Positions 58,871 to 64,000 of a DNA stretch of 64,000 nt are shown one piece after another. Under the pieces are notes generated by a model that searched no databases, had not been told where the DNA came from, and saw only the letters and a program-made list of their open reading frames with translations. Position numbers and translations under genes: made by a program. Every line of letters begins with the position of its first letter. Position 1 is the first letter of the stretch. The stretch is from Calamus simplicifolius. Lineage: Eukaryota > Streptophyta > Magnoliopsida > Arecales > Arecaceae. The DNA lies in contig UESW01004234.1 of assembly GCA_900491605.1 (NCBI GenBank), forward strand, positions 820,352-884,351, read 5' to 3'.

Positions 58871-59760
58871 ACCTTTGACACACCATCATTACCCATCTTT
58901 AACACTCCAAAGTCACCAGAAGTGTAAGACGTGAAGAACTCCTTCCTTGGTGTAACATGCAGTGTAGCGCCACTATCAATTATCCACATGCTCTCATCTG
59001 ATACAAGATTAACTGACTCATGGTCACGGAGAATTATAAGATCATCACCGGTAGCAGTGGTAATACGATCATCATCATCATCACGATCCTTTTCTTTTTG
59101 CTTACCCTTCTTGCTTTTGTTCTTTTTTCCTCAGAAAACAATTCTTCTGTATGTGCCCTGTTTTGTGACAATAATGGCACTCCACATTCTTGTATCTTGA
59201 CTTGGACTTGCTTCTGCTCTTCTCTCTGCCTTCCTTCTCATCTCCTCATTAAGAGCACCACCCTTTGCCATTTGCAAAGTAACAATACCATTAGGGGCTG
59301 AGTTTGTAATTGAAACCCGAAATGTCTCCCAAGACTCTGGTAGAGTATTCAGTAGCCATAGTCCCAACACTTCATCATCAAACTTGATACACATTCCTGA
59401 CAATTGATCTAGGAGCCCTTGAAATTCATTCAAGTGATCTAAAATAGAAGTCCCCTCCTTGTACCTCAAATTCATTAGAGAATTCAACAAATATAATTTA
59501 TTATTCCCTGATTTAGAGGCATACAATGATTCAATCTTCTCCCACAAGGCTCTAGCATGTGCCTTATTAGTAATGTGATTATAAACATTATCTTCTACAT
59601 ACTGCCGAATAAAACCACAAACCTGCTGATGTTCAAATTTTCATTCCTCATCAGACTTGGAATCTAGCTTCTTAGTAGCAAACACAGGAAGATGCAAATT
59701 CTTCAAAAATAGCAAATCCTTCATTTTGCCCTTCCACAAATAAAATTAGTGCCATTCAAA
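58871..59760 (-). pseudogene. Copia 3 gag and protease
   Basis: The protease motif is MWIIDSGATLHVTPRKEFF (58989). The gag core is at 59547-59131 (LWEKIESLYASKSGNNKLYL, YKEGTSILDHLNEFQGLLDQ), a UBN2-type copia gag, with zinc-knuckle sequence in other frames after about 59180. The first part (KMKDLLFLKNLHLPVFATKK and following) lies between 59720 and 59560 with one or more shifts. The coding trace ends at about 59745, at the CACTA-type terminus. Confidence 0.83.
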
Positions 59761-59761
59761 C

Positions 59762-60600
59762 CATTACAAGAAAATACTGAAATAGCGACGCAAATTTAGC
59801 GACGCATTCTTGCGTCGCTAAATTGCGACTAATTTGTGATGCCTCAGCAACAACAAAAATTGTGACTCAATTAGCGACGCATTAGCGACTCAATAACCAG
59901 ATAATCAAAAAAAATTAATTTTTAATTTAGCGACGCAAATAATGCATCGCAATATTTTTAAAATTAAATTTTATAAAATATAATTATGAAATAAAAATAT
60001 TGTGACGCAACCAAATGCGTCGCAATATTTTCAAAAAAGTTAATTATGTTAAATAGCAACGCAATAGCAATGCAATAAAATAAATCAAAAATTAAAAAAA
60101 TATTTTTAATTTAGTGACGTAAGTATTGCGTCGTAATTATTTTAAATTAAATTAATTTTATAAATAATTATGAAATAAAAATATTACGACGCAATTCAGT
60201 GCGTCGCAATGTTTTTAAAAAATTGATTATGTTAAATAGCGACGCAATAGCGATGCAATAAAATAAAAATTAATAAAAATAATTTTTATTTAGCGACGCA
60301 AGTATTATCGCAATATTTTTTTAAAAAATAAATTTTATAAAAAAAATAAAAGTAATTATAAAATAAAAATATTGCAACGTATTTGATTGCGTCGCAATAT
60401 TTTAAAAAAAAATTAATTATGTTAAGTAGCGACGCAATAAATCAGAAAATTAAAAAATTAATTTTTAATTTAGTGACGCAAATAATGCGTTGCAATGTTT
60501 TTTAAAAAAATAAATTTTATAAAATATAATTAAAAGATAAAAAAATTAAAAATAAAATATTGATGCAATAAAATGTGTCGCAATTATTTTAAAAAAATTA
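59762..60600. mobile_element. CACTA (En/Spm)-type terminus with GCGACGC subterminal repeats
   Basis: It begins CATTACAAGAAAATACTG, one base off the CACTACAAGAAAA end typical of plant CACTA transposons. This is followed at once by TAGCGACGCAAATTTAGCGACGC and many more direct and inverted copies of GCGACGC/GCGTCGC, the pattern expected for the transposase-binding subterminal repeats. A unit of about 182 bp recurs about four times (near 59870, 60051, 60233, 60420). The other terminus and any transposase are not visible. They may lie in the gap at 61836 or be absent. Confidence 0.7.
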
Positions 60601-61835
60601 ATTTTGGTACATGCGTCGGATCGATTATCGCCGATTGGGATCACGGCTTAGATCGATCGCAACCGTCGGATCGTCGCCGATCGGATCGATCGCGATAGTC
60701 CAAGATTGATCGTTGCCGATCGGGATCACGGCTTGGATCGATCGCAACCGTCGGATCATTACCGATCGGAGTGATCGCAATGGCCCGAGATCGATCGTCG
60801 TCGATCGGGATTAGGGCTTGGATCGATCGCAACCGTCGGATCGTCGCCGATCGAACCGATCGCAACGGTCCGAGATCGATTGTCGCCTATCGGGATCATG
60901 GCTTGGATCTATCGCAACCGTTGAATCGTTGCCGATCGGATCGATCGCGATGGTCCGAGATCGATCGTTGATGATTGGGATCATGACTTGGATCAATCGC
61001 AACCATTGGATCATCGCCGATTGGATCGATCGCGACGGTCCGAGATCGATCGTCGCTGATCGGACCGATCGCAATGGTCCAAGATCGGTCATCGCCGATC
61101 GGGATCAGGGCTTGGATCGATCACAACCGTCGGATCATCGCCGATCGAATCAATCGCGACGTCCAAGATCGATCGTTGCCGATCGGGATCACGGCTTGGA
61201 TTGATTGCAAACCATCGGATCGTCGCCGATCGGATCGATCGCAATGATCGGAGATCGATCGTTGCCGATCAAGATCAGAGCTTGGATCGATCGCAATCGT
61301 CGGATCGTCGCCGATCCGACCGATCACAACGGTCCAAGATCGGTCGTTGCCGACCGGGATCATGGCTTGCATCGATTGCAACCATCGAATCGTCGCCGAT
61401 CGGATCGATCGCGATGGTCCGAGATCGATTGTCGCCGATCGGGATCACGGCTTGGATCGATCGCAACCGTCAGATCATTGCCGATCGGATCGATTGCAAT
61501 GGCCCGAGATCGATCGTCACCGATTGGGATCATGGCTTGGATCGATCGCAACCATTGGATCATCGCCGATCGGACCGATCGCAATGGCCCGAGATCGATC
61601 GTCGCCGATCCAGATCAGGGCTTGGATCGATCGCAACCGTCGGATCGTCACCGATCGGATTGATTGTGATGATCCAAGATCGATCGTCACCGATCGGAAT
61701 CGCGACTTGCATCGATCGCAACCATCGGATCGTCGCCGATCGGACCGATCGCAACGGTCCGAGATCGATCATCACTGACCGGGATCATGGCTTGGATCGA
61801 TCGCAACCATCGGATCCTAGCCGATCGGATCGATC
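60601..61835. repeat. 85-bp tandem satellite array
   Basis: Fourteen units with a period of almost exactly 85 bp. The word GGGATCACGGCTTGGATCG, or a variant, starts at 60637, 60722, 60807, 60892, 60977, 61101, 61185, 61271, 61356, 61441, 61526, 61611, 61696 and 61781. One interval is 124 bp because of an extra half unit. It is rich in CGATCGATCG palindromes. The unit has few stop codons in any frame, which explains the many long but meaningless open frames on both strands. The array runs into the gap, so its true length is unknown. Confidence 0.93.
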
Positions 61836-62407
61836 NNNNNNNNNNNNNNNNNNNNNNNNNNNNNNNNNNNNNNNNNNNNNNNNNNNNNNNNNNNNNNNNN
61901 NNNNNNNNNNNNNNNNNNNNNNNNNNNNNNNNNNNNNNNNNNNNNNNNNNNNNNNNNNNNNNNNNNNNNNNNNNNNNNNNNNNNNNNNNNNNNNNNNNNN
62001 NNNNNNNNNNNNNNNNNNNNNNNNNNNNNNNNNNNNNNNNNNNNNNNNNNNNNNNNNNNNNNNNNNNNNNNNNNNNNNNNNNNNNNNNNNNNNNNNNNNN
62101 NNNNNNNNNNNNNNNNNNNNNNNNNNNNNNNNNNNNNNNNNNNNNNNNNNNNNNNNNNNNNNNNNNNNNNNNNNNNNNNNNNNNNNNNNNNNNNNNNNNN
62201 NNNNNNNNNNNNNNNNNNNNNNNNNNNNNNNNNNNNNNNNNNNNNNNNNNNNNNNNNNNNNNNNNNNNNNNNNNNNNNNNNNNNNNNNNNNNNNNNNNNN
62301 NNNNNNNNNNNNNNNNNNNNNNNNNNNNNNNNNNNNNNNNNNNNNNNNNNNNNNNNNNNNNNNNNNNNNNNNNNNNNNNNNNNNNNNNNNNNNNNNNNNN
62401 NNNNNNN
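61836..62407. other. Assembly gap (572 N)
   Basis: Unknown bases. The gap begins inside the 85-bp array, so it probably marks where that array could not be assembled. Its size need not be the true size. Confidence 0.99.
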
Positions 62408-62690
62408 CCACCATCGGAGTCACTACAAATATTTATGACCAAATTTAGCCAGCTAATTAATTTTACTTGGTATGTTACCTTTACCTAGATAGTAAAATTA
62501 ATAGGTTTTATCTGTCTAGATAAATGATGAGTAGTAGACGTCCTCCCATCGAGGCATACTATTCAAAATATACTAGGCTTGGCAAATTCTTTTATTATGT
62601 AGTGGTTGAGGGGCCCTACTTATAATTTTAAATTTAAAGTTTATTGCTCATTATATCTTATTTGATGTATGAATGATTCTCAGGATTAAA
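62408..62690 (+). other. Upstream region of copia 4
   Basis: Between the gap and the gag start of copia 4. It probably contains part of the element's LTR or leader, but with no second LTR in view and no clear primer site I cannot place a boundary. Confidence 0.4.
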
Positions 62691-64000
62691 ATGTCTTCTT
62701 TCAATCCACTTGCTGTGATACTCAAAGATAACAAATTGACTGGTCCTAATTACATTGATTGGAAAAGAAACCTGGATATAGTGTTAACTGCAGAAGGGTA
62801 CAAGTATGTGCTCACTCAGGTCTATCCCGTAGAGCCTGGTGAAGGGGCTTCAGATGAGGAGTCCCAGGCTTACCGTAAGTGGATTAAGGCTAATGAGATG
62901 GTGCGGTATTACATATTAGCATCTATGTCAAATGTTCTGAAACATCAGCATCAATCTTGCCCTCTACCTATGACATGATGTTCAACCTCAAAGAAATGTT
63001 TGGGGATCAGAGTCGTGCAGCTAAGCAGACTACGATGAAAGAACTAATGAACACTAATATGGCTAAAGGAACTTCTGTCAGGGATCATGTTCTAAAGATG
63101 ATTAGTCTTCTGAATGAACTGGAGATCCTTGGAGCGGAGATGGATGGGGAAACCCAGGTTGATATCATTCTCCAGTCCCTACCTGCTTCTTTTAAGCAGT
63201 TCTGCCTAAATTATACCATGAACAAAATGAATTTTTACTGGCAGAGCTACTTAAAGAACTTCAGGTAGCAGAGAGTTTCATTAAGAAGCCTGCAGTTGCT
63301 ATGGTTACTGAAAAAGGTTCTTCTTCGAAGTCTCATGCTAAGAGAAGAAAAAGGTTCAGAAAAAGAAATAGCATCAGGCCCTACAGCCCAATGGGGAAAA
63401 AAAAAGAAGAAAAGGTGCTTCGTCTGCAAGCAGCCAGGTCACTGGAAGCAGCAATGTCCAGTTTGGCTTGCCAGGAAACAGGCTAGAGGTATATCTCATT
63501 CACTTGTAGTTGAAACTTGTTTAGTGGTGTATCTACCAGTGGCTGGTGTGTAGATACGGGAGCCACTAATTATGTTTGCAATTCTTTACAGGGGTTCCAG
63601 CAGACCCGGCAGCTAAGTGATGGGGAGATTTACATATTTCTGAAAGATGGCACAAGAGTGTCAGTAGTTGCAGTGGGAGATTTTAGCTTTTCTTTTAGTA
63701 GAAATAGAATTTTAATATTAAAGGACTATTTTTTTGTACCTTCAATTAGAAGGAATTTAATTTTAGTTTCTAAGTTAGTTGATGATGGATATTCAGTTTA
63801 TTTTAATGACTCCGTTGTTATTAAGAAAAATAAACATTTTATCTGTTCTGGTACATTAGTGGATGGTCTTTATATTATTAATCCTGTTTCTCCTACTGTG
63901 CAACTAAATGAAGCGAATAACTATAATAGACCATGTAAGAGAAAACATCCTTCTGAAATGAATCAAACTTATCTTTGGCACTTGCGCCTAGGTCATATAA
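62691..64000 (+). mobile_element. Ty1/copia element 4, 5' coding part (runs off the window)
   Basis: The gag starts at the ATG at 62691 (MSSFNPLAVILKDNKLTGPN), preceded in frame by another ATG at 62673 that I do not prefer because MSSFNPLA is the usual start of this gag type. After a shift near 62945 it continues MMFNLKEMFGDQSRAAKQTT, then VRDHVLKMISLLNELEILG. A further shift comes near 63238, and then the zinc knuckle CFVCKQPGHWKQQCP (63408-63452). The protease motif WCVDTGATNYVCN is near 63545-63583, and the pre-integrase region (TYLWHLRLGHI) runs to the window end. At least three one-base shifts break it. Confidence 0.88.

Larger units (their letters stand above)
54301..59761 (-). mobile_element. 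Ty1/copia element 3, with internal defective duplication, 5' LTR missing
   Basis: A minus-strand copia element in the order gag, protease, integrase, reverse transcriptase, RNase H, 3' LTR. The 5' end stops at 59761, where a CACTA-type terminus begins, so the 5' LTR and the first gag codons are gone or displaced beyond the assembly gap. Between integrase and reverse transcriptase lies a second, deletion-riddled copy of part of pol (about 57360-58082). Coding is broken by shifts, and the second integrase Asp is changed. Confidence 0.88.

Noticed and set aside
62425..62440. CACTACAAATATT just after the gap as a possible second CACTA terminus
   Set aside because: It lies in direct rather than inverted orientation relative to the terminus at 59762 and diverges after CACTACAA; no subterminal GCGACGC repeats follow.
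61201..62448. Long open frame of 415 codons, and several others on both strands of the 85-bp array
   Set aside because: The repeat unit has almost no stops in any frame, and the latter half is translated from gap Ns. No domain is present.

Overview
This is a nuclear DNA window from a flowering plant. The evidence is two intact plant genes with spliced or UTR structure, a dense load of LTR retrotransposons of plant Ty1/copia and Ty3/gypsy (Tat-type) lineages, a LINE 3' end, a CACTA terminus, microsatellites and AT-rich intergenic DNA. The style fits a large monocot genome, perhaps a palm, but that is inference and the species cannot be fixed from sequence alone. There is no CRISPR array, operon or other prokaryotic feature.

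Layout. 1-1986: 3' end of a Tat-type gypsy element. 1987-5112: AT-rich intergenic DNA with one 77-bp tandem duplication. 5113-36415 (continuing into a 3' UTR): a host gene encoding an ALP1/HARBI1-like domesticated PIF/Harbinger transposase of 403 residues. Its two coding exons (5587-5719 and 35337-36415) are separated by a 29,617-bp intron. Inside that intron lie (a) copia element 1, minus strand, 9521-23635, flanked by the target duplication GTTTG and carrying a plus-strand gypsy element (15387-23206, target duplication ACTAC) inside its 5' LTR; (b) a 5'-truncated LINE remnant near 24055-24760; (c) MITE-like units; (d) copia element 2, minus strand, 27627-32743, target duplication AGTAT, inserted into one of the MITE-like units; and (e) two local tandem duplications.

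36416-46481: AT-rich spacer with a fold-back repeat (37540-38200), a TA microsatellite, a 1,013-bp solo gypsy LTR (40791-41803, target duplication ATACA) and a run of about six diverged 155-200-bp repeats just upstream of the second gene. 46482-46982: an intronless two-finger Q-type C2H2 zinc-finger repressor gene of the ZAT group with a C-terminal EAR motif. 46983-51281: AT-rich spacer.

51282-64000 is again transposon territory. It holds the 5' LTR and decayed gag of a third gypsy element, then copia element 3 (minus, about 54301-59761), which carries a strange second copy of part of its own pol peppered with short deletions. Its gag start is cut by a CACTA-type terminus with GCGACGC subterminal repeats, followed by an 85-bp tandem array running into a 572-base assembly gap. 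The window ends in the gag/protease part of a fourth copia element on the plus strand.

The two host genes are intact, while every retroelement coding region seen is broken, mostly by one-base frameshifts. The points most worth a second look are the giant TE-filled intron in a domesticated transposase gene, a primer-binding-site segment in copia 1 that is exactly complementary to part of its own LTR, the deletion-riddled duplication in copia 3, and the mismatch between near-identical LTRs and heavily frameshifted coding DNA in copia 2.
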